A DNA stretch of 64,000 bases from Siphonobacter curvatus. Lineage in GTDB: Bacteria; Bacteroidota; Bacteroidia; Cytophagales; Spirosomataceae. A program made the translations under genes and the position numbers. The notes beneath the pieces are model-generated. The model ran no database searches, was not told the DNA's origin, and saw nothing but the letters and a program-made list of their open reading frames with translations. Where the stretch lies: positions 2,480,001-2,544,000 of the forward strand of contig NZ_PTRA01000001.1 in NCBI RefSeq assembly GCF_002943425.1, given 5' to 3'. Positions 16,930 through 25,154 of the stretch are shown here, one piece after another (position 1 is the first letter of the stretch; the number at the start of each line of letters is the position of its first letter).

Positions 16930-17499
16930 TCACCAGATTTTCAGATACCTACGCTGTAACTCAGCAGCAATGCCTTTCTTGATCGCCTGCTGGCCGAGGT
17001 AATTCAGTACGGGTTGCAGTACGCTCATCCAGCCCGTCAGGCACGTTCCGCTAATCATGAAGGCGTACGCTAGTTCATAGGGATTTTTGGGCATTCCCTG
17101 GGCATTGGCTTTGCCATCACAGGCCAGGCCGTAGGTAATCTGCAACGTTTGCTCGAAGCCCGGAAAACCCGGGGCAATGCGACAGCGAAACCGGCAGGGT
17201 TCGCTCGTCCGGTTGAAAAAGCGGTGGCGACTCATTGCCGGGGCCATCGCCGATTCGCCCGGTTTGAGGTACAGCATCTGCTTACCCAGTTGAATACCCA
17301 GTTCGCCTTCCAGACAGGTAAACTCTTCGGAAAACGCCCGGTGGAAGTGCAGCGGATTGCCTCCCCCCGCCGACAGCGTCACTTCGACCAGCGTATGTTG
17401 GCCCTGACTTTCCAGACTGGTTTCCAGAAAAACTACTTCATCTTTCAGCATGGGATTACGAATGGTACGGGAAGCCGCAGTACTAGTTTTGACTGACAT
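16930..17499 (-). CDS. Cupin-domain protein
   Basis: About 189 residues starting MSVKTSTAASRTIRNP. A single cupin barrel is visible at residues 25-110: the first motif GGNPLHFHRAFSEEF has the His-x-His and Glu metal ligands, and the second motif contains PGESAMAPAMSRHRFFN with the late His. A C-terminal part (120-189) has a hydrophobic helix (LAYAFMISGTCLTGWM) and a basic tail (LQRRYLKIW). It may be a metal-dependent sugar-binding or dioxygenase-like protein; no substrate is evident. The start at 17499 is preferred over one 19 codons earlier, where the sequence has no domain content. Confidence 0.8.
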   Translation of the reverse strand: MSVKTSTAASRTIRNPMLKDEVVFLETSLESQGQHTLVEVTLSAGGGNPLHFHRAFSEEFTCLEGELGIQLGKQMLYLKPGESAMAPAMSRHRFFNRTSEPCRFRCRIAPGFPGFEQTLQITYGLACDGKANAQGMPKNPYELAYAFMISGTCLTGWMSVLQPVLNYLGQQAIKKGIAAELQRRYLKIW

Positions 17500-18015
17500 A
17501 TCGAGAATAGATTGAAGGTTGAATAATGCGACTTGTGTATCAAATCGACGGTTCAAAATTGCCGCGAATCGGAGGGGTTTACTACGTCAAAAGAACTGAA
17601 ATGGGATTTGTCCGTACTGAATTGAGCAGAAGACGGTATGCGTATTTTCTAGACGAAGTACGAGCACCAACGATTTGTAACCGCCGCCGTTCAGAGCATC
17701 ACGAGCAGGGATGGATCATGAATAGATCCGAGTTTCAGGGATGTGGCCTGCCGCTGGAGACAGGTTTGCTTTACCTGATCTTTAAAGGAGGAACAGAAGA
17801 ATCCTATCTAACCGTGTTCACTACTGAAATTGTTTTAACCGACATTCGTGGAAGCAGGACTATTCCTTCAAAATCCGGCAAAACAGGAAGACCGATGAAC
17901 AAATCAGCCAAAGAAGAATCATTTTTGCGGGACTTTTGGAAGGCTATTTTTCCGTTCTGATTTTCCTTTTCCGTAACCAAAACGCTAAATCCGGCGTTTT
18001 TTCAGTTTAGTAGAT
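17500..18015. other. 516-base gap with doubtful coding content
   Basis: A plus-strand frame of 144 codons (17526-17960) covers most of this gap, but its product is a mixed, Arg-rich sequence without a recognisable domain. Its first ATG lies only 27 bases from the divergent cupin start. I see no support for it beyond openness. The stretch ends in a terminator-like hairpin at 17979-18002, so something may be transcribed rightwards through it: a leader, a small RNA, or an unrecognised small gene. Confidence 0.4.
17979..18002 (+). terminator. Terminator-like hairpin directly before the 18016 start codon
   Basis: AAAACGC (17979-17985) pairs with GCGTTTT (17994-18000), loop TAAATCCG, followed by T residues to 18002. 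It ends only 14 bases before the next plus-strand gene, so it could act as an attenuator of that gene or end a transcript from the preceding gap. The stem is short (7 bp). Confidence 0.5.
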
Positions 18016-19530
18016 ATGCTTCTAATGAAAAACTACCTTTTCATGGCCCTGGCCTTGACGATGGCATTAGCCGCCTGGTTTTGGCTGGACCGCCCCGAAG
18101 GATCGCCTCGCCTGCTTTCCGGAACATCGACGACTACGCTGGCTTCGCCCAAGGAAATCAATCGGCTTACGCTCACGGCCCCGGCCGGACGAGCGGCCCT
18201 TAACCAGATTCCCACCTATCAGCTACCCAAGGGAGCGATCAATACGATCTCAACTGATTTTGATTTCAACGTACAGGCTGAACAGGTAAAGAAAGGAGCG
18301 ATCAACTACGTGCATCTGACGATGCTAGCCGATTTGCACGGCGGTTTTCATCATCCCCAGTGGAATCAGCGGGGTATACAGCCTGGTCGGCTTAAGCCTA
18401 TTCTGGCGGCGTACAATCTTCCGAAAACAACGGGCGTCTACCGCATGATGTACTCAAATGTCTTTCCGGGTAACTGGATGGATTCGCCGCAAGTTGCCCA
18501 ACGGTATCAGGAAGTGTATAACGCAGTGAGAGGGTACGCCATCGACTTGCCCATGGAAGTAGGCTGGGGCGATCATCCGATCCTGCTCGACTTGGATCTG
18601 GAAGAAGGCCCATATACGTACCTTGGTGTCAAAACCCTCTGCCGGGCCATTCGGGAAGTCAAAGACAAATACCCTAACGTTTCGTTCCAGGTGTACTGTT
18701 CTTCGCACAATTCGCTCTGTAATGAAGCCGGCGGCTCGGAGCAGAACCCGAGCGGGAAGCTGGCTAATATGCAGCGGTACCTGATGTTTAAAGAAGCGGG
18801 TGTTACGGTTTTTCCGGGTACGCTACCCTATTTTCATTTACCGTATTATTTCTGGAACGATCCCTCGCACGAACCCAGCGTCATCGGGCCAGGAAAACTG
18901 TACGCTTCCCAGGCGGATTATGCCAGCAAAAGCCTTCACCCGATTCAGAAAAAACTGGAATGGACGGATGCGTATTTCCAGACTCTGCCCGCGGGCCATC
19001 GTCCGCAGAACATCGAATGGATCATGTCCGTGTACGAAGGTGGCAACGATGGCACCGGAGCCTGGCCCGCCGTTGGTAGCTGGATTCTGGAAAGTATGTC
19101 GCTGTGGGGGTACGTCACGGGTTCGTATCGCTACGGGGGCGGGTTGTACAACTGGACGGACAGCCGCAAGCGTACCATCGGTCAGGACTACATCGAAGCG
19201 GGCAAGTGGCGATCGTTCCAGTTCAATCGCTTCTGGAATGACCCCAATACGCAATACAACCTGTTACTGGAATTCTCGATCGACAACGGTAAAACCTGGC
19301 AAACCGACAAGCGGCCCGGTACGCAAATCCTGGCCGAAAATCAGGATCCTCGCCCCTATATCCGGGGTGCTCTCTCCAAGGGCGAACTGCTCGTCGTAGC
19401 CACCGCCGGACAACCCACTCACTTGGGTACAGGCAGCCAGTCCGTGCTGGTTCGTTATCAGGGCACTCAGTTTCCGATGACGCTCAAAAGTCAGACGGTA
19501 CACGCGGCCACCGTCTCGATCGACGACTAG
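18016..19530 (+). CDS. Secreted protein of unknown function
   Basis: A 504-residue protein with an N-terminal membrane/signal segment (MKNYLFMALALTMALAAWFWL). I do not recognise the family. The central part (residues 95-330) has alternating beta-like and helical stretches, with acidic and aromatic motifs such as LLDLDLEEGPY, YCSSHNSLCNEAGG and PGTLPYFHLPYYFW. That could fit a TIM-barrel, glycoside-hydrolase-like fold, but no catalytic pair can be assigned with confidence. The C-terminal 120 residues look beta-rich (LLLEFSIDNGKTWQTD), like an accessory domain. It converges on the hydrolase gene with a three-base gap, and a terminator-like hairpin sits just upstream. A start at codon 4 (18025) is equally possible. 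Confidence 0.7.
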   Translation: MLLMKNYLFMALALTMALAAWFWLDRPEGSPRLLSGTSTTTLASPKEINRLTLTAPAGRAALNQIPTYQLPKGAINTISTDFDFNVQAEQVKKGAINYVHLTMLADLHGGFHHPQWNQRGIQPGRLKPILAAYNLPKTTGVYRMMYSNVFPGNWMDSPQVAQRYQEVYNAVRGYAIDLPMEVGWGDHPILLDLDLEEGPYTYLGVKTLCRAIREVKDKYPNVSFQVYCSSHNSLCNEAGGSEQNPSGKLANMQRYLMFKEAGVTVFPGTLPYFHLPYYFWNDPSHEPSVIGPGKLYASQADYASKSLHPIQKKLEWTDAYFQTLPAGHRPQNIEWIMSVYEGGNDGTGAWPAVGSWILESMSLWGYVTGSYRYGGGLYNWTDSRKRTIGQDYIEAGKWRSFQFNRFWNDPNTQYNLLLEFSIDNGKTWQTDKRPGTQILAENQDPRPYIRGALSKGELLVVATAGQPTHLGTGSQSVLVRYQGTQFPMTLKSQTVHAATVSIDD

Positions 19531-19533
19531 TTC

Positions 19534-20499
19534 TCAGCGATTCAGGAAGTTACGCACCGTACGTTCCCAACGATCGGTTTCGTGGCGGCAAAACGACTGA
19601 TGTCCTGATTCCTGGTAAATCACCAGTTGCTTCTGGCTTGAAGCCAGGTTACGGAAAATCCGATCCGTTTCATCCCGCGATACCCGGGGATCACTACGGC
19701 CCCATTGGAGCAATACGGGCATCGTTAATTTTCGGGCATATTCGGCGGGCTGGTACTCCCAGGCTTTCAGATTACGTTCCAGTCCGCCGTAAAAGAGCAA
19801 CAAATTCGCCAGCGGCTGTTCGGGCAAATGTAGGGAACGCAGGCGACCTCTCACGGCATCTTCCAGGGAAGCAAAGGGGCACTCCACAATCACTTTCGTC
19901 GGCTGTAGATTAAACTCCGGGATGGCTTTCAGAATCGTAGCGGCTCCCATCGACATCCCCCAAAGGATGATCCGTCGTTCGCCTTTGGCCCGTACCCAAT
20001 CATAGACCGTTTTGACATCCTTGGTTTCGTGGTAGCCGATCGTACACACGTTCCCATCCGACTGTCCGTGAGCCCGGAAATCAAACAGAGCAACGGCGTA
20101 TCCCAGCTGCCGAAAGTAAGTCGCCTCGGCAAGTACCCGGGATTTCGCGGAACCATGTCCGTGCCAGAGAATCACCGTTCCTTTCGAGGCTTCTTCCGCT
20201 GGAGCGTACCAACCCACCAGCGTTTGATTGCGTTCGTTTTTGAGTCGAATGGTCTGGTACGGCCAATCGGGCGTTTCGTTGACCGACCGTTTGGGAATAC
20301 GAAAACCAAAGAGAGCCTGCGAAAGCTTTTCGCCCGTCGTCATTTGCTCGGGACGGCGAAACTGGGCTTCGTGAGCTTCGTAAAAATACGTAAACCGATA
20401 GGCATGAAAAGCCATCAGAACGTTAACAATCAAAAAAATAACTAGTATAAATCCACCCAGCCATCGTAGAAGCCGGAACTTAAACCGTTTTATTGTCAT
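19534..20499 (-). CDS. Membrane-anchored alpha/beta hydrolase
   Basis: A 321-residue protein with an N-terminal membrane helix (about residues 12-32; FILVIFLIVNVLMAF) and an alpha/beta-hydrolase domain. The oxyanion loop is in WHGHGSAKSR, the nucleophile Ser in LWGMSMGAAT, the acid Asp in WGRSDPRVSRDE and the His in ESGHQSF, so the catalytic triad is complete. The FDFRAHGQSDG motif is typical of the serine aminopeptidase S33/BAAT-like group. It is anchored at the inner membrane, probably as an esterase or peptidase; the substrate is unknown. It starts four bases after the end of the methyltransferase gene, so the two form an operon. Confidence 0.88.
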   Translation of the reverse strand: MTIKRFKFRLLRWLGGFILVIFLIVNVLMAFHAYRFTYFYEAHEAQFRRPEQMTTGEKLSQALFGFRIPKRSVNETPDWPYQTIRLKNERNQTLVGWYAPAEEASKGTVILWHGHGSAKSRVLAEATYFRQLGYAVALFDFRAHGQSDGNVCTIGYHETKDVKTVYDWVRAKGERRIILWGMSMGAATILKAIPEFNLQPTKVIVECPFASLEDAVRGRLRSLHLPEQPLANLLLFYGGLERNLKAWEYQPAEYARKLTMPVLLQWGRSDPRVSRDETDRIFRNLASSQKQLVIYQESGHQSFCRHETDRWERTVRNFLNR

Positions 20500-20503
20500 G
20501 CAC

Positions 20504-21232
20504 TTACCGGAGTGGCTTCTGCCATTCCATCATCATAAAATAAGGTACGCGGCTATAATGCTCTACTTTCGCCGGATCGCCACCGTAGGGCCTGGGCTCG
20601 GAAAAATGCCGTAGCTGTAAGCCCTGTTCGAGTAGCAGGGTCATGTAGGTACTCAGCGGTCGGTGGTAGTTCTGAATGTGAATGCCCCGCCAGCTCACCC
20701 AGGCGGCCCGTTCCTCCAGGTAACGGTCGATTCCATACTTAAGTTGTCCCATCGGGTCGGGTATCCAGCTTGTTTCGACACCTGCCGTATTAAAGCTGGT
20801 CAGGTTGGCGATCAGCAGGCTTCCGCCGGGCATCAGAACGCGACTCATCTCCGCAATAGCCCGTCGAATATCGGGAATATCAATCAGCGTTAAATAACTT
20901 ACGACCAGATCAAACGAGGCGTCTGGAAACGGTAGTGCTTCGGCTTTGCCCAAGTGATATTTGCCCGCCGGATCGCGATGCCTAGCTTCTTTCAGTAAGG
21001 TTTCAGTTGGATCAATGCCTACCGTTTGAATTCCGATTTCCTGCATCATCCTGCAAAAACGCCCTTCGCCACAACCCACATCCAAAGCCCGTCGAAAGGG
21101 CCGAACCCGATCGAGCATCGGCCGATCCAATACGTACTGACGACCATAATCGCCGGTTTCTCCCATGTCGGCAATCCAGGCTGCCGCGGAAGCTTCCCAG
21201 CCGTTGGTTTCTTCGATATTCATATACTCCAT
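20504..21232 (-). CDS. Class I SAM-dependent methyltransferase
   Basis: A 242-residue enzyme with the UbiE/Methyltransf_11 pattern: motif I ALDVGCGEGRF, an acidic residue after beta-2 (GIDPTETLL), FPDASFDLVVSYLTLIDI (motif II-III) and RVLMPGGSLLIANL (motif post III). The C-terminal part (150-242) has aromatic residues and probably selects the substrate, which I cannot name. It is just upstream of the hydrolase gene (four-base gap), in the same operon. ATG at codon 4 (21223) is an alternative start. Confidence 0.9.
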   Translation of the reverse strand: MEYMNIEETNGWEASAAAWIADMGETGDYGRQYVLDRPMLDRVRPFRRALDVGCGEGRFCRMMQEIGIQTVGIDPTETLLKEARHRDPAGKYHLGKAEALPFPDASFDLVVSYLTLIDIPDIRRAIAEMSRVLMPGGSLLIANLTSFNTAGVETSWIPDPMGQLKYGIDRYLEERAAWVSWRGIHIQNYHRPLSTYMTLLLEQGLQLRHFSEPRPYGGDPAKVEHYSRVPYFMMMEWQKPLR

Positions 21233-21263
21233 TAATTACCAAGTTGAACAATGGCTTTAAATG

Positions 21264-21305
21264 CCTACGTCCCTTCACTACCAAAACGTAGTAAAGGGAC
21301 GTAGG
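21264..21305 (-). terminator. 18-bp hairpin between cytochrome and methyltransferase genes
   Basis: Bases 21264-21281 pair with 21288-21305 with a single mismatch and the loop CAAAAC. On the minus strand it is followed by CATTTAAAGCC, so there is no strong U-tract. Its position 18 bases after the cytochrome gene suggests a terminator or an mRNA 3'-end stabiliser. Confidence 0.65.
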
Positions 21306-21322
21306 GTTTAATTACCAAGGGA

Positions 21323-23623
21323 TTATTGCTGACCCTGTAATTCTTTAATTGTGAATGCTTTTTCGCGTTTCACCAGGCTTTTCCGTACCTGATTTACTTC
21401 ACCAGTCGTCACCCCTTCGGCATTGTTTTGCCAGGATTTCCGAATGAAACTCAATAGCTCAGCCACATCGCCACTCGATAGCGAAGGATCATACCCAATA
21501 CCGGGCATATCGGCATTGATTTCGGGTGCCGTGTACAAGTGATTGTTCACCGATACGGGTCCAGTCAGACCATACAGTACAATGGAAATCAGATGATCTT
21601 TCCGGCCCGTAACCCACTCCGATTTGTTGAGCGGGGGAGCCAGCGAAGCCACGCCGTTCCCGTCTTTTCCGTGACAGGTCTGGCAAATAGTATTGAAAAG
21701 GTTTGCTCCCTTCGGATACTGTCGGGCTAGCAGGGCCGGATCGCGGTTGGTACGGGTGCTGGCGGCATTCTTCAGGGCCACTTTCAGGCTACGATATACG
21801 GCCAGATTGGAATCCGGTAAACTCGCTCGGAGTCGATTCTGAAATTCCGCTTCCTGATTTGCCAGTGTACTCACCACGGCCGCTGCTAGGTAACGATCCC
21901 GGGGCCGTTTTTGTAAAATCTTTTCCGCCAATGCATCGGCGGCCGTAGCGTTAAAGCGACGCAGAGAGCCGCTCAAAAAAGCCAGGTACGGGTAGGCCAG
22001 CGTATCGTTCGTTCTTTTTTCCAGCTCGACCGCGTAGAGTTGCCAGTTGCTGGCTGATAGTTGCGAAGGAATCACGCCTAATCCCTGCCGACGAATCGGC
22101 CAGGAAGAATCCCGCAGGCAAAGCAGTACGTCCTGCGTCGACAAGGCTCCTAACCCTTCCAGCGTCCACAGGGCGTGCACCCGAGCCAGTTCCTGCGACC
22201 CTTCCGTCAGGAGTTGTCGCAGCCGGGGGACCATCGTCGTGTATTTGCCATCGATCAGGGCTTGCTGAGCATAATCCCGTAACCAGCCGTTCGGACTTTC
22301 CAATAAAGCTACTAGTTGCTCGGGTTGCTGCGGCAAGGGCCTTTGGGCGGCTGTGTACGGCTTTTGTTTGGAAACGATGCGATAAATCCGGCCGCAATTC
22401 AAGGGTTGCGTAAGTTGCCGTTTGGCAATCTGTCCTTTCAGATACGTAGTCAGGTAGGTTTTGTGCTGAATGATACCCCGGTACATGTCGATCAGGTACA
22501 GGGCTCCGTCCGGACCGTTGTTCAGACTTACCGGCCGGAAGCGTTCGTCCGTACTGGCTAAAAATTCACGTTTTTGATACGCCTGTTTGGCCACTAGAAC
22601 ATTCCCCTGCTCCTGCACCAGATTCCGTTTCACTAAATTGGCCGAAGGTTCGGCGACGAATACGTTGGAAGCATACGCGGCCGGAAATTGTTCGCCCCGG
22701 TACACGACGGGTCCGCAGGCTGCCGTGAAACTACGGAGTCGCAAACTATCGTCGAGCGTTTCTTTCATGTACCCCCGGTTTACGCCCGGCGTCGCGTGTA
22801 GCGGGTACACCCGGTTATCGGTGGTGATGTTGGTATTAAAGCCTGCTACGTCGTTGCGTTGATTGGCGTTTCCGGCTCCAAAACCCGGCAAGTAATAATC
22901 AGCAATGACATTCTGGGAGTTATGATTATAGTACAAACGCCCCGTATTATCCTGAGCTATACCCCACTGACCCCGATAATGCGTCTTTTCAATGAGCCAC
23001 TTTTCGCCGACTTTGCGATACCGCTTGTCCGATTTGGCATTGTAAATCCAGTTATCCAATGCTCGTACCAACCCATTGGCCTGATGTTCGACGTTCCCCC
23101 CCTTGGCATACGTTGAATCTACGAGGGTTTTCTTCCCCGGTTTATCATTTTTGATTTCGTAATGCCACAGGTACGGCGGCTCGGCTACGAGGATGCCATT
23201 TTCGATGAAACAGATGGCCCGGGGCAAAATGAGCGAATCCAGAAACACCTTTTTGCGATCCGCCTGACCATCCTGATTGGTATCTTCGAGAATGACAATT
23301 TTACCGGTGGGAGCCTCTTCATTCGAACCCAGCGTATCGTTCATGTACCCTGGCATTTCCACCACCCAGATGCGTCCTTTAGGGTCGAAGCTCAGAGCAA
23401 CCGGAGCTTCAACAAGGGGTTCAGCCGCTACCAGCTGTACCTCAAATCCATCCTCGATGGTCATGTATTTCAGGGCTTCCTGAGCGGACACCACCGCTAC
23501 TGCATCGGTACGGACGTTTTTTTCTTCAGCGGTCTGGGTCTGTGCCGCTGGGGGCTGACTGGTTTTGCAATACCATAAGATGCTGGCCAGCAGGAGGAGT
23601 ATGAGGGGGACTTTTAATTTCAT
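21323..23623 (-). CDS. PVC-type dehydrogenase-like lipoprotein with C-terminal cytochrome c
   Basis: A 766-residue protein. The ATG at 23623 begins a lipoprotein signal (MKLKVPLILLLLASILWYC). The first two thirds form a beta-propeller of the membrane-bound dehydrogenase family found in Planctomycetes/Verrucomicrobia and Bacteroidota (FDPKGRIWVVEMPGYMND, NGPDGALYLIDMYRGIIQH). Residues about 430-620 are helical, HEAT-like repeats. The end is a cytochrome c domain with CQTCH (heme) and a candidate axial Met in DMPGIGYD. It probably oxidises a sugar or alcohol in the periplasm or at the surface and passes electrons through its own heme. It is alone in its transcription unit, diverging from the ECF sigma gene. 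Confidence 0.85.
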   Translation of the reverse strand: MKLKVPLILLLLASILWYCKTSQPPAAQTQTAEEKNVRTDAVAVVSAQEALKYMTIEDGFEVQLVAAEPLVEAPVALSFDPKGRIWVVEMPGYMNDTLGSNEEAPTGKIVILEDTNQDGQADRKKVFLDSLILPRAICFIENGILVAEPPYLWHYEIKNDKPGKKTLVDSTYAKGGNVEHQANGLVRALDNWIYNAKSDKRYRKVGEKWLIEKTHYRGQWGIAQDNTGRLYYNHNSQNVIADYYLPGFGAGNANQRNDVAGFNTNITTDNRVYPLHATPGVNRGYMKETLDDSLRLRSFTAACGPVVYRGEQFPAAYASNVFVAEPSANLVKRNLVQEQGNVLVAKQAYQKREFLASTDERFRPVSLNNGPDGALYLIDMYRGIIQHKTYLTTYLKGQIAKRQLTQPLNCGRIYRIVSKQKPYTAAQRPLPQQPEQLVALLESPNGWLRDYAQQALIDGKYTTMVPRLRQLLTEGSQELARVHALWTLEGLGALSTQDVLLCLRDSSWPIRRQGLGVIPSQLSASNWQLYAVELEKRTNDTLAYPYLAFLSGSLRRFNATAADALAEKILQKRPRDRYLAAAVVSTLANQEAEFQNRLRASLPDSNLAVYRSLKVALKNAASTRTNRDPALLARQYPKGANLFNTICQTCHGKDGNGVASLAPPLNKSEWVTGRKDHLISIVLYGLTGPVSVNNHLYTAPEINADMPGIGYDPSLSSGDVAELLSFIRKSWQNNAEGVTTGEVNQVRKSLVKREKAFTIKELQGQQ

Positions 23624-23918
23624 AGCAAGGTCTAGAGTATAGGCATATTCTAGATAATGACCCATAAAATTAACGCATTCCCGTATTTCTTTCCTACGGG
23701 AGTTTCAAGTATTCTCTGCAACAGCGGTGGATAATCCATTTTTTCACGGATAAAGCTGGTTTTGCTTCGTCCCTGAGGGTTCATTAGGGGAAGCTTTTCC
23801 CGCCTACTGCCCCGCCTTCGCCTTTGCCCCTACATTATTAACCTGCATACTATTTGGAATCATTATAAATAAAACTCTATATTTGCCCCATCCTGTTCAG
23901 AAGCGAATCGATTGCCCT
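23624..23918. other. Divergent promoter region between cytochrome and ECF sigma genes
   Basis: This 295-base non-coding stretch contains one good plus-strand promoter (23853-23885). No matching -7 box was found for the minus-strand cytochrome gene. No strong hairpin was seen. Confidence 0.5.
23853..23885 (+). promoter_or_regulatory. Bacteroidota-type promoter of the ECF sigma gene
   Basis: TTTG at 23853-23856, a 21-base spacer and TATATTTG at 23878-23885 match the -33 TTTG and -7 TAnnTTTG consensus of the Bacteroidota primary sigma factor. The -7 box covers an upstream in-frame ATG (23883), which supports the later start at 23919. Confidence 0.7.
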
Positions 23919-24458
23919 ATGTCTACTCTGTCCTCGGCTTCAAGCCCTACGCGAATTACTGAAGATTCCTTTAAGGAAATCTATCAGTTATATTGGCGAA
24001 AGGTATATACGGTCTGTTACCATTCCATTGGCGATCCGGAACTGGTGAAGGAGATGGTACAGGATATTTTCAAATCGCTTTGGGAGCGAAAAAATGAACT
24101 AGAGATTACGCAGTCCGTTGAAAAATACTTGGTCCGCTCGGCCAAACTGAAGGTATTTGAACACTTTCGCAACGAAAAAATCCACGAGCAACATCTCCAG
24201 CACTTAGGTTCCCGGCAGGTACAGGCCCAGAATTATACCGAGCATGAAGTATTGGCCCAGAGTTTGTCAGAACGGCTCGCTTCCCTCATCGAACGCCTCC
24301 CCTCCCAGTGCCAGCGGGTATTTCGGATGAGCCGCGAACAGGGTCTCACCAATAAAGAAATTGCCTCTCATCTTCTGATCTCGGAACGGGCCGTAGAGCA
24401 CCACATCTCCAAAGCACTCTTTTCCCTGAAAACGAACTTACCCGAATACGCCCTCTGA
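23919..24458 (+). CDS. ECF-type RNA polymerase sigma factor
   Basis: A 179-residue sigma-70 family protein of the extracytoplasmic-function type. Region 2 is at about residues 15-85 (FKEIYQLYWRKVYTVCY, LVKEMVQDIFKSLWERK), and region 4 with its helix-turn-helix at about 115-175 (LPSQCQRVFRMSREQGLTNKEIASHLLISERAVEHHISKAL, shown in pieces). The MVQDIF... form is typical of the SusC/FecI-linked Bacteroidota group. The following gene encodes a membrane protein with a FecR-like N-terminus, so the pair should control the TonB locus at 25155-30084. The start at 23919 follows from the promoter position. Confidence 0.92.
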   Translation: MSTLSSASSPTRITEDSFKEIYQLYWRKVYTVCYHSIGDPELVKEMVQDIFKSLWERKNELEITQSVEKYLVRSAKLKVFEHFRNEKIHEQHLQHLGSRQVQAQNYTEHEVLAQSLSERLASLIERLPSQCQRVFRMSREQGLTNKEIASHLLISERAVEHHISKALFSLKTNLPEYAL

Positions 24459-24542
24459 TTTTTTCATCCGACTGGTACTGCGGTAAGACCTTCGATATGC
24501 TACTTTTACCGAAAAGAACCCTGGCTTTCGCTAAAAGCTATC

Positions 24543-25145
24543 ATGAAGGTTACGAAGGAACTCCTTGAAAAATACCACCGTGGACACTGCACGCCCGAGG
24601 AAAACACAGCCGTAGAAAACTGGCTGCTGGACGACTCGGACATGGATGATTCGTTCCCCGCTTTCGTGGACGAAGCAGCCATCCAGCAGGAAATGTGGGC
24701 GGAAATTCAGCAGGAGTTACCTTCGTCGAAACCGCGTCGGCTTTCCCGGTGGTCGCTGCCCGGCTCCGTCGCCACCGCGTGCTTGGTCGTACTGGGTCTG
24801 GGCTGGTTGCTGTATCGCCCGCACACGCCCGCTACCGCTCCGTCACAGGAAATTTCTGCCCGGGACTATACCCTGGCGGCGGGTCCCGAGAGCAAGGTTC
24901 AGGTCACGAAGGCGGGCATCATTAACTTCTGCGGACGGTTAGAAATTCAGCCCAAAAAAGACGTGCAACTTTCGTTTATCGAGCAATCACCCGAGCGTTT
25001 TTCCTTCCAGAAAGGGGAAACGTACTTTGCTTTTCATACCTGTCAGAAAGCCGATCACGAAAAGATATTGGTCATTAAAGAAAAATCGCTCCAGAGCCTT
25101 CCGCCCGTCGCCAAACGGCAATTGATGGATGAATGGGGTATTTGA
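24543..25145 (+). CDS. Short FecR-like anti-sigma candidate
   Basis: A 200-residue protein. The N-terminus (LLEKYHRGHCTPEENTAVENWLL) matches the cytoplasmic, sigma-binding head of FecR-type anti-sigma factors. One membrane helix follows at about residues 72-91 (VATACLVVLGLGWLLY). The periplasmic part, only about 105 residues, lacks the normal FecR pattern (LPDGS.V.L, GEA.F.V) and the C-terminal STN-like domain; FecR proteins are usually 300-400 residues. It lies 84 bases after the ECF sigma gene and nine bases before the first DUF4374 gene. No frameshift is evident, so it looks like a specialised short form. Anti-sigma function is inferred. Confidence 0.7.
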   Translation: MKVTKELLEKYHRGHCTPEENTAVENWLLDDSDMDDSFPAFVDEAAIQQEMWAEIQQELPSSKPRRLSRWSLPGSVATACLVVLGLGWLLYRPHTPATAPSQEISARDYTLAAGPESKVQVTKAGIINFCGRLEIQPKKDVQLSFIEQSPERFSFQKGETYFAFHTCQKADHEKILVIKEKSLQSLPPVAKRQLMDEWGI

Positions 25146-25154
25146 AGTAGCTGT

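Noticed and set aside
17526-17960. Plus-strand frame of 144 codons between the cupin gene and the secreted protein gene
   Set aside because: No domain, odd composition and almost no room for a promoter next to the divergent cupin start. Kept only as a note on the gap.
24543-25145. Frameshifted remnant of a full-length FecR gene
   Set aside because: No FecR-like sequence was recognised in other frames downstream, and the next gene starts nine bases later, so a short intact gene is more likely.
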